In this document: positions 45,958 to 57,900 of the stretch, piece after piece
Layout of the letters: each line of letters begins with the position of its first letter
Position numbering within the stretch: position 1 is the first letter of the stretch
NCBI GenBank assembly: GCA_944390285.1
Contig: CALXPN010000004.1
Coordinates: forward strand, 1 to 64,000
Source of the DNA: an uncultured Clostridia bacterium
GTDB taxonomy: Bacteria > Bacillota > Clostridia > TANB77 > CAG-508
Direction of reading: 5' to 3'
DNA: 64,000 bases
Notes under the pieces: model-generated
Told to the model about the DNA's origin: nothing
The model's input: only the letters and a program-made list of their open reading frames with translations
Database searches by the model: none
Made by a program: the position numbers and the translations under genes

Positions 45958-46488
45958 TTAATTTTCTAATAATTTTCTAATATCCTCATCTTCTCTTAAG
46001 TTCGGAGTTATATAATCTAGAACTTTTTGTTTTCCTTTGCTTACTGCTGTTATAGCTACATCTTTATCACTTCTTAATCTATAACTTGCATATTTTAAAA
46101 TTATAGGTTTATTTGATACTGCACTAATTACAACTTCTTTATCATCTCTAAGTTCTTTACTTGCAAAATACAAAACTTGTCCATCATTATGAGTTGCTCT
46201 CAAAATAACATCTTTATCACCTTTAAGTCTAGTACTTGCATAACAACATGTCCATCCAGCTTGTTCTACAGCTTCTAATAGTACATCTTTATCATCCTTT
46301 AATCTATCACTCGCAAATTCTAAAGCTCCACCATCAACTTTTACAGCATTTAATATAACTTCTTTATCATCTTTTATTTCATCACTTGCCCATTCTATTA
46401 ACATTGGTTTCTTTTTTACTGTTTCTAAAAAAAATTCTTTATCATCTTTTTTCTCCATTGCTTCTAATATTTCTTTATCATATGCCAT
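45958..46488 (-). CDS. DUF4116 repeat protein, 176 residues
   Basis: The protein carries about five copies of a ~28-residue repeat with the pattern DDKEVILxAVxxxGxxLxxASDxLK, such as KDDKEVILNAVKVDGGALEF, LKDDKDVLLEAVEQAGWTCC and LKGDKDVILRATHNDGQVLY. These are DUF4116 repeats. They form helical solenoids likely used for protein contacts. RBS AGGAGA. No catalytic residues stand out. Confidence 0.88.
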   Translation of the reverse strand: MAYDKEILEAMEKKDDKEFFLETVKKKPMLIEWASDEIKDDKEVILNAVKVDGGALEFASDRLKDDKDVLLEAVEQAGWTCCYASTRLKGDKDVILRATHNDGQVLYFASKELRDDKEVVISAVSNKPIILKYASYRLRSDKDVAITAVSKGKQKVLDYITPNLREDEDIRKLLEN

Positions 46489-46506
46489 TTTTTATCTCCT
46501 ATAAAT

Positions 46507-47118
46507 TTAAAAATAAAAGTCTGATTTTTTTTCATATTTTTCTCTTATTAATTTTCTCTGTATTTTTTTCTTTTTTTGTTTTCTATCATATAAAATTATT
46601 AAAACAAGTACAATAATACATAAAGTAAAAAACACTTTATTTTTTAATAATTTTAAAATATTCCCAAAATTTGGCATTGTATATATAACTTTTCCTATTA
46701 TCATTTCATATGTTACAACATCTTCGTCTGGTGTTTCATTATTATCTCCTTGAGTAATATAAGCATTTTGCAGGTTACTTGATATAATTTCTTTAATTCT
46801 ATGTGTTATAATTTCTCCATCTTTTCTTTTATAAGTGATAATATTTCCTACTTTAAATTTGTCATTTGGGTAACCTTTTTTTACAATAATAATATCATTT
46901 TTACTTAATCTTGGTTCCATACTATCTGATATTACTGTATACATTTCCATATTCAAAAAACTAGGAATTTCTCCTGAATTTCCTAGTTCTAAGATAATAA
47001 GAAATAAGCTAAACAATATTATAGGAATTAAAATTATATAAAGTAAAACAATACATACTTTTTTTATTTTCTGTTTTCTAGCAATATTTTTAGATATAAC
47101 ATTTGCTTCATACCTCAT
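46507..47118 (-). CDS. SipW-like (ER-type) signal peptidase I
   Basis: This 203-residue protein has hydrophobic segments near 20-48 and 170-190. Between them are the catalytic Ser in VISDSMEPRL (about 72), GNIITYKRKDGEIITHRI, where His replaces the catalytic Lys as in SipW/ER-type peptidases, and GDNNETPDED (the Asp). These enzymes process TasA-like matrix proteins. It is separate from the TasA-like cluster by 11 kb. ATG at 47118 chosen for AGGTGAG upstream; the in-frame GTG at 47127 lies in that box. Confidence 0.85.
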   Translation of the reverse strand: MRYEANVISKNIARKQKIKKVCIVLLYIILIPIILFSLFLIILELGNSGEIPSFLNMEMYTVISDSMEPRLSKNDIIIVKKGYPNDKFKVGNIITYKRKDGEIITHRIKEIISSNLQNAYITQGDNNETPDEDVVTYEMIIGKVIYTMPNFGNILKLLKNKVFFTLCIIVLVLIILYDRKQKKKKIQRKLIREKYEKKSDFYF

Positions 47119-47127
47119 AAATCTCAC

Positions 47128-48744
47128 CTATTGTTTTTTATTTTTTGCAATCATTGTTTTTACCTTTTCTACAAATGCAATATTATCTATATCTAAACTA
47201 CTTTTAGTTATATTATAGTAATCAACTATTTTGCCCACATCTTCTAGAAGAGTATCTAAATTTTCTTCCAAATCTTCTTGTTCTAAGTTTATATTTAAAA
47301 TTTTATATCTATTTGCAATAATTGATGTTATTTCTGATTCTTCTGCAAGTTTTATGTTATTTAACATAACTTTATATGGTTGATTTATAAAATCTATTAA
47401 TCCTTGCAATTCTTGCTCTATATCTATATCCGGATCATCTTTGTAATATTCTTTTGCAAGTTTATATGCATATGTATAAAATGATATTACAATTTTAAAC
47501 ATATATTTTATTGTACAATTATCATCTACAAATTCAACAATCCTTGAATTTACTACTTCTTCATCCAATTCCAAATATAAATTTTTTAATTCTTTTATTT
47601 TTGCATTTGAAACTACTGGAAATTCATAAACCTTTTTTTCTAATTTTTTTCTTATAAAAATTAGCCATGCTTTTTTAGACATTTTAAGATTTCTTTTATA
47701 TTTTTTATTTTCTTTTAGTAATTCTTGTTCTTTTTGTCTAAGTTCTTTATTCTTCTTTTCATAAGAATCTTGCAATGTATCTTTATGTTTATATTTTTCT
47801 TTTAAATCATCTATTATAAATTTATATTTTATATATGCATTATATTCATATAAAGTATTTAATAATTTTACAAAATTATCATTTATTTCTTCTTGCTCTT
47901 TTGGTGAAGCTGAAAAATAATTTTTAGCAGATAATCTTTCATATAAAATACTCATATCTTTCTCGCCAAAATCTTTTATTTTCCATTCATCATTTAAAAA
48001 TTTATCTAATATTGCTTTTGAATCTGTTCTTTGTAGAGTTAATAATTCTTTATTCATTTCAAAAAAGTTTTTAACTAATCCATTTTTATCTAAATTCATA
48101 TCTGAAAGTATTTTTTCATTTCTACTATTTAATTCTTTCTCAATTTTCTTAGAATTTATATAATATAGATATCTCATATTTAATTCAATATGTGTAACTA
48201 TATCTGGACATTTCCAATAAATTTTTTCAAAAGCTTTTTTTAATTTTTCAGATGAAAAATCTCCACTTGTTATTCCATCTTCAAAAAACACTTTCATATA
48301 TTCATTTGTATATGGACTATAATTAAAATCTTCTTCTGAAAGTTCTATCCCTAAATCTTTAAATTTATTTATAAAAGCATTTATATTTTCATTTACAAAA
48401 TCAAGATTTCCCTCGAAAAAACAATCTAAATTATGAGTAATCCTATCAAAACCTAATTTTTCATATGGAGTGTTTAATTCATTAAATAAGTCTATTTCTT
48501 CTACACTCCTAATATTTTTACTTAATTCTGAAATTTTAGGATTTGGTACAACATCTATATATCTTTCATATCTTTCTTCAATTTCATTCCATATTACCTT
48601 TTTTATTTTTAAAGCAGTTTCTTCTAATTCTTCTACTTTTTCAATATATTTTTTTCTGTTTTTCTTTGTATTTATTGGTAATACATTTAAGACATCTTTA
48701 TTTGTTGATATATATTTATCAAATTCTACTAATATATCACTCAT
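47128..48744 (-). CDS. Long helical protein of unknown function, 538 residues
   Basis: I recognise no domain. It is Lys/Glu/Asn-rich and almost entirely helical. A strongly charged coiled coil at about 320-365 (KKNKELRQKEQELLKENKKY) is followed by a basic stretch, LKMSKKAWLIFIRKKLEKKV. No signal peptide and no clear transmembrane helix. The start ATG at 48744 follows GGAGG in the end of a 40-residue gene, so the two are coupled. Confidence 0.7.
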   Translation of the reverse strand: MSDILVEFDKYISTNKDVLNVLPINTKKNRKKYIEKVEELEETALKIKKVIWNEIEERYERYIDVVPNPKISELSKNIRSVEEIDLFNELNTPYEKLGFDRITHNLDCFFEGNLDFVNENINAFINKFKDLGIELSEEDFNYSPYTNEYMKVFFEDGITSGDFSSEKLKKAFEKIYWKCPDIVTHIELNMRYLYYINSKKIEKELNSRNEKILSDMNLDKNGLVKNFFEMNKELLTLQRTDSKAILDKFLNDEWKIKDFGEKDMSILYERLSAKNYFSASPKEQEEINDNFVKLLNTLYEYNAYIKYKFIIDDLKEKYKHKDTLQDSYEKKNKELRQKEQELLKENKKYKRNLKMSKKAWLIFIRKKLEKKVYEFPVVSNAKIKELKNLYLELDEEVVNSRIVEFVDDNCTIKYMFKIVISFYTYAYKLAKEYYKDDPDIDIEQELQGLIDFINQPYKVMLNNIKLAEESEITSIIANRYKILNINLEQEDLEENLDTLLEDVGKIVDYYNITKSSLDIDNIAFVEKVKTMIAKNKKQ

Positions 48745-48867
48745 CTATTCCTCCGTACCCTTCTCTTTTTTTTCTTTTTCTAAAAAAGTTATATATTCAT
48801 CAACTTGTTTATATAACTTCAATAGATTTTCGTTACTTAATTTTGCAAGTTCAAAATTTTTTTCCAT
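48745..48867 (-). CDS. Small helical protein, 40 residues
   Basis: The product is MEKNFELAKLSNENLLKLYK followed by an acidic/basic tail (QVDEYITFLEKEKKEKG). ATG 48867 has AAAGGA upstream and the stop (TAG) abuts the next gene's start region, giving coupling with the 538-residue gene. It is predicted to be one amphipathic helix and may bind that partner (inference). Confidence 0.5.
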   Translation of the reverse strand: MEKNFELAKLSNENLLKLYKQVDEYITFLEKEKKEKGTEE

Positions 48868-48963
48868 CGTACAATTCCTTTCAAGAACTTATTTTACAAT
48901 TAATATTATATATTAATTATAATTTCAAGTCTATATTTGTTTCATATTTGTAATTTAAATTTT

Positions 48964-48994
48964 ATATAAGGGTAATTTAAAATTACCCTTATAT
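48964..48994 (-). terminator. Terminator after the giant surface-protein gene
   Basis: ATATAAGGGTAATTT and AAATTACCCTTATAT form a near-palindrome of 15-bp arms with a minimal loop, ending 4 nt before the stop codon of the giant gene. Confidence 0.7.
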
Positions 48995-48997
48995 ATT

Positions 48998-51900
48998 TTA
49001 TTTTATTATTATATATGAAAATGCGTCTCCTATTTCCTGATATTCTCTTATGTTGTAATTTACAGTTGTTATATTTCCATCACTATCGACAACATCTCTT
49101 CCTGCTGTAATATCGTTTGTATCATATAATTTGAATACTAGTCTATATGTTCCTGTTTTTAATCCTTGTTTTAATTCATAACTTAAATTATCAAATGTTA
49201 CAGAAACTAAATCATCTACAACTTTTGCTTTTATTTCATCTGTAGTCAGTGCTATATATTCTTTATCAAGTTTCTTTAATGAATTTATAAATTCAGATTC
49301 TTCTGGATCTGTTTCATCATAACTACTCAAAATTTCTTCTGGCACTTTTAATTCATTAGTTACATAATCTCTTAAATCTACTAAAGTATAAGACGTATCA
49401 TATGGGTTTATATTTTCTTCATCTGCATTATCATAGTTTCTTCTATATAGAGAAACTGTGATAAATGGATTACTTAATCCAGATTGATATTCTAGGTTTA
49501 TATCTATTTTATTATCTTCTTCTGATTCTGAAACATATCCTTCATCATTCAGTGTTCTACCTGTTTTTGAATCTATTATAGCTTGCTTATCTGCATCAAG
49601 TGTAGATTTTAATCCATAAATATCATTTACAATTTCCATATCTACTATGTCAGAAGCTGAAGATTCAATACCAAAATATATACCATCTGCCGAACCAAAA
49701 CTCTCAACTTTTATTCTATATTCTCCAGTAGGAAGTACACTATTTTCTGTAACCATTGTGATTGATGATGACGAATTTGAAACCAGTTCTGCTATTTTTA
49801 TTCTTGTTGTACCATCTGCTCTTGGATAATAAGAATTTCCATTTAATTCGAATTCTGTTCCTAAAATAGTTCCGCCTGCTACTTCTTCAAAATCACCTGT
49901 ATCATTTTTGTAATAAAATGTTAATTTAACACCTAATTTTTTATCAAAATATCTTGTATCAAATATTGTTGCATCACTATTGCTTGCATTATATGTTGTC
50001 TTTACATTTAAATATACATCATTTCCCAAGTAAATCTTATCTCTACTTAAAGATGCCTCAATTCCTATTGTTGTATCTGTTTTATAAATGCCATAGCCAG
50101 TTGTTTGATATTGGTCATTAATAATTTTAGCAAGATCTATTGTAGCTGTTTCTCCATTTTGTTCTACATCAAGTCTTAAAAACATTTCAAAATAGGTTCT
50201 TTCTGGTGTAATTCTTGAACCATCAGCATAAGAATCAAAATTAGCTCCTTCAAAATTTACTATAAATATAAAGTTTTCATATTGATAATCCATATCTTCT
50301 AAGTAATATTTTTCTCTCATTTCAGCTTCAGAATATTTTTCATCAATACTTCCCATTACCAGAAATTCATCTAGTCTAAATAATGTCTTTCCAGCTTCTT
50401 CATCTTGTTTAGATACTGTATAATAATAATATGAAGGATTACTTCTATCATATCTATCTATCATTGTAATAGTTGTATTTTCTGGAAATACATATGTTCC
50501 ACTTGAAATTACTCTATATGAGTTATTGTAATAATCATCTGGTACTGTTAAACCTGTATCATCTATTGTTTGTTTTAGTGAATCAAAAAAGTTTTGCTCA
50601 CCCATTTCAAAATATGCTGAAAAACTACTTTTGGTTGTTATATTTGTTAAAGTTCCAGTAAATAAATCATACTGCATTCCTGGAGTAATTGCTGTATTAT
50701 ATCCAACACCTTCATAAATTCTTGTATACATCTGAATATTTATAATAACCAGAGCTGTTCCTCTATTTAAAGAATCTCTCCAATATGTTAAATTCATTGT
50801 TATTGTATATCTACCTAAATTTCGATCTTCTGTTATATTATTTGAATGATGTAAAAAGAAACTTAGTGATGGTGTTGTTTCTGCATTTTCAAATTGATAC
50901 TTTTCTGTTCCTTCATATGCATTTGTATAAAAATCTGTACTTCCTGATGAACTCCAACCTGTATTTCCTGTTTTCATAGATAAACCAAATTTAGAATTTG
51001 CTTCATTGGATGTACTTATATTTTCAATTTCATTTTTATTTACAAACTCAACATTAGACTCCAATCCAGATGTATCTATACCACTCATTGTTAAAGTAGC
51101 ATCTGGAAAGTTCATATCTGAAAATGGCAATTCAACTGCACCTAAAGTTGAAAATTTTGAAGCTACAAGTTCTAAATCATAAATATATGTATCTTGATCT
51201 GGTCCTGCATACCAATAATAATAAGTGTATTCACCAGTAGGTGTTGGATAAATATATGCAGTATAAGATTTAGCAGAATAATTATCTGAACTTATATTTC
51301 CATAATCATATCCTTCATCTAATGCTTCATAATTCGTATAAAATCCATCTTTCTCAACATCTTGTTCCGGATTTCTTGTATGTTCACCATATACATATGT
51401 ACGTAAAAATTCTCTTGAATTCCAATCTGTTATTTCTCCACCTGTTTTATATTCTTCATCATATATTCCTTTATATATAGCATCTGGATCATCATCACCT
51501 TCTGTTGCAGATTTATACATTCCAAAAAATGTCATTCCTTTAACTGGTGAAACTTCTAGTTTTTGAGGATCTCCATAACAAATATTTAGGTTTACTCCAT
51601 TTGCCATATATATTCTATTATCTGATGATGCATTTACTGTATAATCATCATTTATTTCAACTGTCGCATAAGTTTGTCCATCTGCGTTCAAACTTTCAAA
51701 TTTTGAAACTCTATTCGCACCATTTTTTAAGTAAAGTGTTGTATTATTTTGAATTTTCAATTCTGCTATTTTATTAAATGTAAATGGTGTTTCTTTATAC
51801 TGACTAGTACTATCTTTTACACCAGCTATCATTATTACAGAATTATCCATTCTTGCAATTGAACATCTTTGTATAGATTGTAATTTTTTACGATTTTCTT

Positions 51901-54900
51901 CTGTTCCAAAATTTTTTATAGTAATATAACCATCTTTTGCCGCATTTGATGCATTACCAGAACCAAATATACTTCCACCAATATTTAATGTATTATTCTC
52001 TGTTGTATCATATCCATCTCCATAAACATTTATATATATCTCATTAGTAACACTTATAGCAGTATCATCCCAAACATCTGAATTTACATTCATAGATTGA
52101 CCACCGCCATATATAGTGCCTGCTATTTCTATTTTTCCTTGTTTATAACCTTTATCTTCTCCATAATATGTATTTATAGCTTCATTTCCTATATTTATTA
52201 CTGTATTACCATTTATTTGAGATGAATTTGCTCCACCATAAATATTTCCATTTATAATAATTCCTGCTATATCAACAGTTGCAATTGCAGTTATATCTCC
52301 AGTATTTCCAGTTTCGGCTGCATTTCCTCCGCCATATAAATTTCCTTCTACTAGAGTAGTTCCTTCTGAATATATATGTGAATCACCATAAACAGTTGCT
52401 TTAGCACCATTACCTGCTGCATATATACTTCCATTTATTGTTGGTGATAAAAGATTTACATATGTTGAACCTTCTACATATCCATTATCTCCACCACCAT
52501 AAGCATCTGTTTGGATTATTGCACCTTCTAATAGATCTACATTTGTATCACCACCTACAAAAGCTGTTACACCTTTTCCTGCACCAAATAGCTTATTTAT
52601 TTCTGCATTTGAAATTTGTACATTTGTATTTTGTCCAATTTTACCTGGTGATTTTCCATCTCCTGATGCATCTGCACCATTACCACCACCAAATAATTCT
52701 TGGCTTACTACAGATTCTGTAATGTATACATTAGTAGATTCTGTTACTTCTCCTTGATCTCCACCACCAAATACATTCTGTGTCTTAGCATTTTCAATTA
52801 AGCTTACTGTTGTTCCATTTACATTGGCTGATTTTCCTCCCCCAAATACAGATTGTTTTACTTCTGGCATATTTCCTGGATCTGTAGAGTTTTGATTTGA
52901 TACTATAACAGTAGTATTTCCTTTTACTTCTCCTTGATTTCCTCCTCCATATACTGATGATTCTATATTTGAACTTAAAACAGATACAGCAGTAGTATTT
53001 CCTACTTCTCCTTGGTTTCCACCACCATAAACATCATTTGCATTTGAGTTTTCAACAGCTACACTAGTAGTACCATTTACACTAGCTTGATTTCCTCCTC
53101 CATAAATAGAATTTTGTATGTTTGATGAAGTTATTGTAACAACAGTATTTGATTCTACTGCTCCGGCATTACCTCCACCATATACACTATCATTTACAGT
53201 TGTGGTTTTATTAGTACTTATAAGTTCTATATTTGTCGTTCCAGATACTATTGCTCCAGTACCTTTTCCTCCTCCATAAATATTATTTGCTGTTACGTCA
53301 TTTGCATAAACATTTGTTGCTTTATTTGAAGTATTTGTTACTCGACCTTCTTCTCCACCACCATATATTTCAGTTGCTATAGAATTATCTATATTTAGAT
53401 TTGTAGTTCCATTTACTTCTGCTGCTTTTCCACCTCCATAAGAAGTATTATTTATTGTAGAAGTATTTATAGAAATATCTGTATTTCCATTAACATTTCC
53501 TTCATTACCTCCACCATATACATTTTCTATAGTTGAGTTTTCTATATTTACATCTGTGTTTCCTGTTACAGTTGTTCCTTCACCACAGCCACCACCATAT
53601 ACATTTTGTATAGTTGAATTCTCTGAAATATTTAGATGAGTTTCTATTAAACTTCCAGATTCATTTGAACCTCCATAAATATTTGTTATTGTCGCTCCAA
53701 TTGAATTAATTGATCTTGGTGTTTGAGTATTATCTCCATCTATACCAGCTTGATTTCCTCCATTGAATGCATTTTCCACCTCTGAATTTTTATATAAGTA
53801 AACATAATCACTTACAGTAGTATTAGTAATTGAAGCTTGATTTCCTCCTCCATATACTTCATCTAATACTGTAGCATAATTTTCTCCTATTTTAACCAAG
53901 ATATTTCCAGAAACACTACCATTTACATTACATCCTCCAAATACTCTAGCTGATGAAAAAGTTCCACCATCTATTGTTACATTAACATTTCCTAAATTTT
54001 GAGCGGAAGTAGTATTATCTCCTTTACCACCACCATATACATCTCCATTTAGTAAAATACTCATTTGATTTGATAAGTCATCATTTATATTTACATATGA
54101 ATTACTACTAACTTTTCCTAAAGCACTTCCTCCATATATATATCCATATAAATAAATGTCTTTTTGTTTATCTGCAATATTTATTTTAGCAGTTTGTGAT
54201 ACATTTGTATTTTCTCCTTTACCACCACCAAAAATAATATCTGATAAATTATCTGATTTTCCTATAGTTCCACCTTCAATACTTATATCTGTTGCTCCTA
54301 CTATCTCTCCACTTGTATTAGAACCACCATAAATCGCACCATTTACTGTACCACCACTCATATTTATATCTACAGATCCATTTATTTTATTTTGATTTGC
54401 ACCACCATAAACATCATTAGCTATAGTACCACCTAAAATATCTATTTTAACTTTAGTAGGCAAAGATTCTGGATCTTCTACTGGTTCTTCTGGATCTTTT
54501 GGTATTTCTGTATATTTTAAGAAATATATATCATCTGCATCTCTTGAACTAGTTGAAACACTCCATTCCGAACCATACCATCCTGTGTCAAGAAATATAT
54601 AATAAGTTCTCCAACCACTTGTAGTATATAATCTATTATTACTATATGTAAATACTGTAGATTGAGTAGATAAACTTAATGAAGCTCTTCCCCAAGTTGA
54701 CACGCTTAAATATCTGCCATTAGAAGCATTTTGAATTGTATATCCATTTCCAGACCTTCTTACAATCCATTGATCATTTTGTGAAGGTATTTCTGTATCA
54801 ATAAGTTCTGCATTATCTATAGAATTTCCACTTGCTGTCATAATCGTACTTGAATTTACTCCTGTTCCATTTGTAATTAAATATTGTTCACCTGATACTA

Positions 54901-57900
54901 TATTATTTGATTCGTCAGTAAATTCAATTACTGGCTCGCCACTTCCACCAGAGCCCCCTGAACTTACAGTATCACCAACAAGTCCATAATTTCCTCCACC
55001 ATAAACACTATTTGAGATTTTAGCATTTCCATCTATGATAACATGTGTTGAATTAACTTTTCCGGCTGTATCTGGTAATATGTCATTTCCATTACCTGCA
55101 CCTAAAACAGAACCTGCATTTACATAGTATAATGATGAAGTAATATCAGCAGTTCCTATAACAGCATTACCACCGATATAAACTAAAGTATCTCCTACTA
55201 ATTGACCTGTAGGATTTGCAGAACTTGATTCTCCTGCTGTATATCCATTTGATCCACCACTTACACTATATACAATAGTTCCATCTGTAACTTGAATAGT
55301 TCTATCTCCTCTTGTTGTTGAAACACCGGCTCCACCTACTATACTTTGAATAGTTCCACCTTTTACATATATACAAGTTTTTACTGTTGACTCGTCATCT
55401 TGTATTGCAAGTCCTCCAATTAAATTTGCAATATTTCCTCCTTCAACAATCATTATTCTATCTCCATTATCTGTACCTGAAGAGTGACCACCCAAATATA
55501 TTCCAGAAAATGCAAAATCTGTTCTTCCTGTATTAAAATAATCCATTCCAAATGTACCACTTTTAACTATAATTTCAAAAAGTGGTTTAGTACTATCACT
55601 TGGAGTTAAAGTTCCACTACCAGATCTTGTTGCAGTTCTATTATATACTGATAAATTACTATTATTAGCTGTTGCTCTATCATAATCACAACCTAAAATC
55701 ATAGTACTCGCCATTGTAGCTGTTACAGAACTTGTACTACCTGATTGTATATTAGCATATTTTCCAGATTCAATAACTAATCTATACTTTCTATTTTGCC
55801 TATTTGCTGTTCCTTGTATTTGAGCAAAAGTTGTTTGATAACCAGATACATTAAGTGGCATCATACCTCTACCAATTCTTAAGTTTCTTGCATTTCCTAT
55901 TATATAACGACTTATAGTACCTGTTGTAGTTGTTGAAGTATAACTGTTTGAACCTGTTATATTTAAATAATCTAATTGTAAATCATTTTGCAATGTAAAA
56001 TTACTAGCCAAATTTAATGTAGCACCACTATGTCTATAATCTATACCATCATATAAACTTGTTAAGGTGTATGCCCTACTATTTAATGTATTTAAGTTCT
56101 CTAATGTTCCACCAATTAAGACAATAATATTTAATTCTCTATTTGATGCATTTTGAGCTGTTTTTATATTTCTTCCTAAAACAGAGTTTACATTATTCCA
56201 TGTTCTAACAGGATTGCTTATGCTTAAACCAACATCTCCACTAGTAGAATTTGTTCCACTACTTGCATCAATAAATACAATATTTGCTTCTTCCCAATTT
56301 GCATATAGATTTATTGTTATATCTTTTGAACCATTTGTCCCAACTGTTAATGTCTGTACTTTAGTTTCATTATCTAAAGAAAAACTATAACCTTGTTCAT
56401 TTGTTGTCCAACCATCAAAACCAAAGCCTGCCGGTCTATCCATATATGGATTATCTATTAATTCAAAACTAATTTGATTATTAGTTATTGGAATACATTT
56501 AACATATGTAAATAAAGATTGTCTTTCATTTTCATCTGCTGAAACATACCCAATAATATTTTTTTCAACACCATTTAAATTCAAACCTGTAACAGAATTT
56601 ATACTTACTGTATTTGAAAAACTTAGTGTTAATTCTAAAGAATAGCTAGTTAAACTATTTTGAGTCCACATATCCCAATTATTAGCTGATAATGTAACCA
56701 TACCATTTGCATAACTAACAGAAATATTGTCATTATTATTTTCTGTTTCACTTGGCAAAAATAAATCTATTGCACTTTGTGGTAAAGTAAATGACATTTG
56801 CCAATTTTGTTTATTATCTACAAATTGGTTATTTGATGTATTTGCAGTAATAGATATAGTATAATTTCTATTTCCCCATCTGTCTGATGTTCCTTGATTT
56901 TGCCAACTAGGTGTTACAGAAAAAGTTTTAGTTTCATGAATATTCTCTGTATAATCATACCCATAATAATTTATTGTAACTTTTGCGAGATTACTATCAT
57001 TATAAATATTTTGATTTTCACCTTTATTATTATCAGTATAATTTTTTCCCATATAATAATTATAATCTGAATCATAATCGTACAAATAAACATAATCATC
57101 TTGAATTTGTGCATAAGCTAAAACTGCATATGTAGAAAATTCATTAGTTATAAACTCTATATTATCCTCATTTTTTTCTGCTAAACTTATCTTTTCAAAA
57201 TTTATTTCATTTTTTTCAGGATTTTCTGCAATATGTATAACTTCAACAGGAACATTATTTATTTTTCCAGCAAGTTGTGTTTGTGACACAATTTCAACTT
57301 GTACTGTTTGAAAATAATCTTTTGGTTGGAATTCTTTTTCTCCATCCATAATTTTTATATCATATGCAAGTAATACATCTGAATCTTTTAATTCTTCAAC
57401 ATCTGATTTTAATTCTACAATAGAATTTATATCTTCTTTTACTATATTTAAATTAGCACCAAGTGGTATATATCCTGTTGCTTTTATTTGAGCTTGATCA
57501 TCTGATGCTATTAACTCTTGTTTATAAAGTTTTAATCCTTCTATTTCTATTGTTTGATATTCAACAACAACTTGAGCAGAATTATTGTCTGCTATTTCCT
57601 TATTTATATATACTTTTTCTCCCGGAAGATATTCATCAAATCCTTCTGGAATGTTTGATTCTTCTTGATTATTTTTTAATATTAGTCCATCTTCTACAGT
57701 ATTTGATGTAACTTCATTTGAAATAACATTTTGACTTGCTATAGAATTTGTTACAGTATTAGTTTGTGATTGTGTTTCATCACCTTGATTATTTGTTACA
57801 GTATTTTCAATTATTGTATTACTTTCTGATACTGTATTTTCTGAAGGAGTAACAATATTTGCTATTCCCCCATCTTCTGATATTACTGTATTTGTCACAA

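Noticed and set aside
48470-48953. Plus-strand frames of 136 and 148 codons
   Set aside because: Antisense to two real genes (538 and 40 residues); no RBS.
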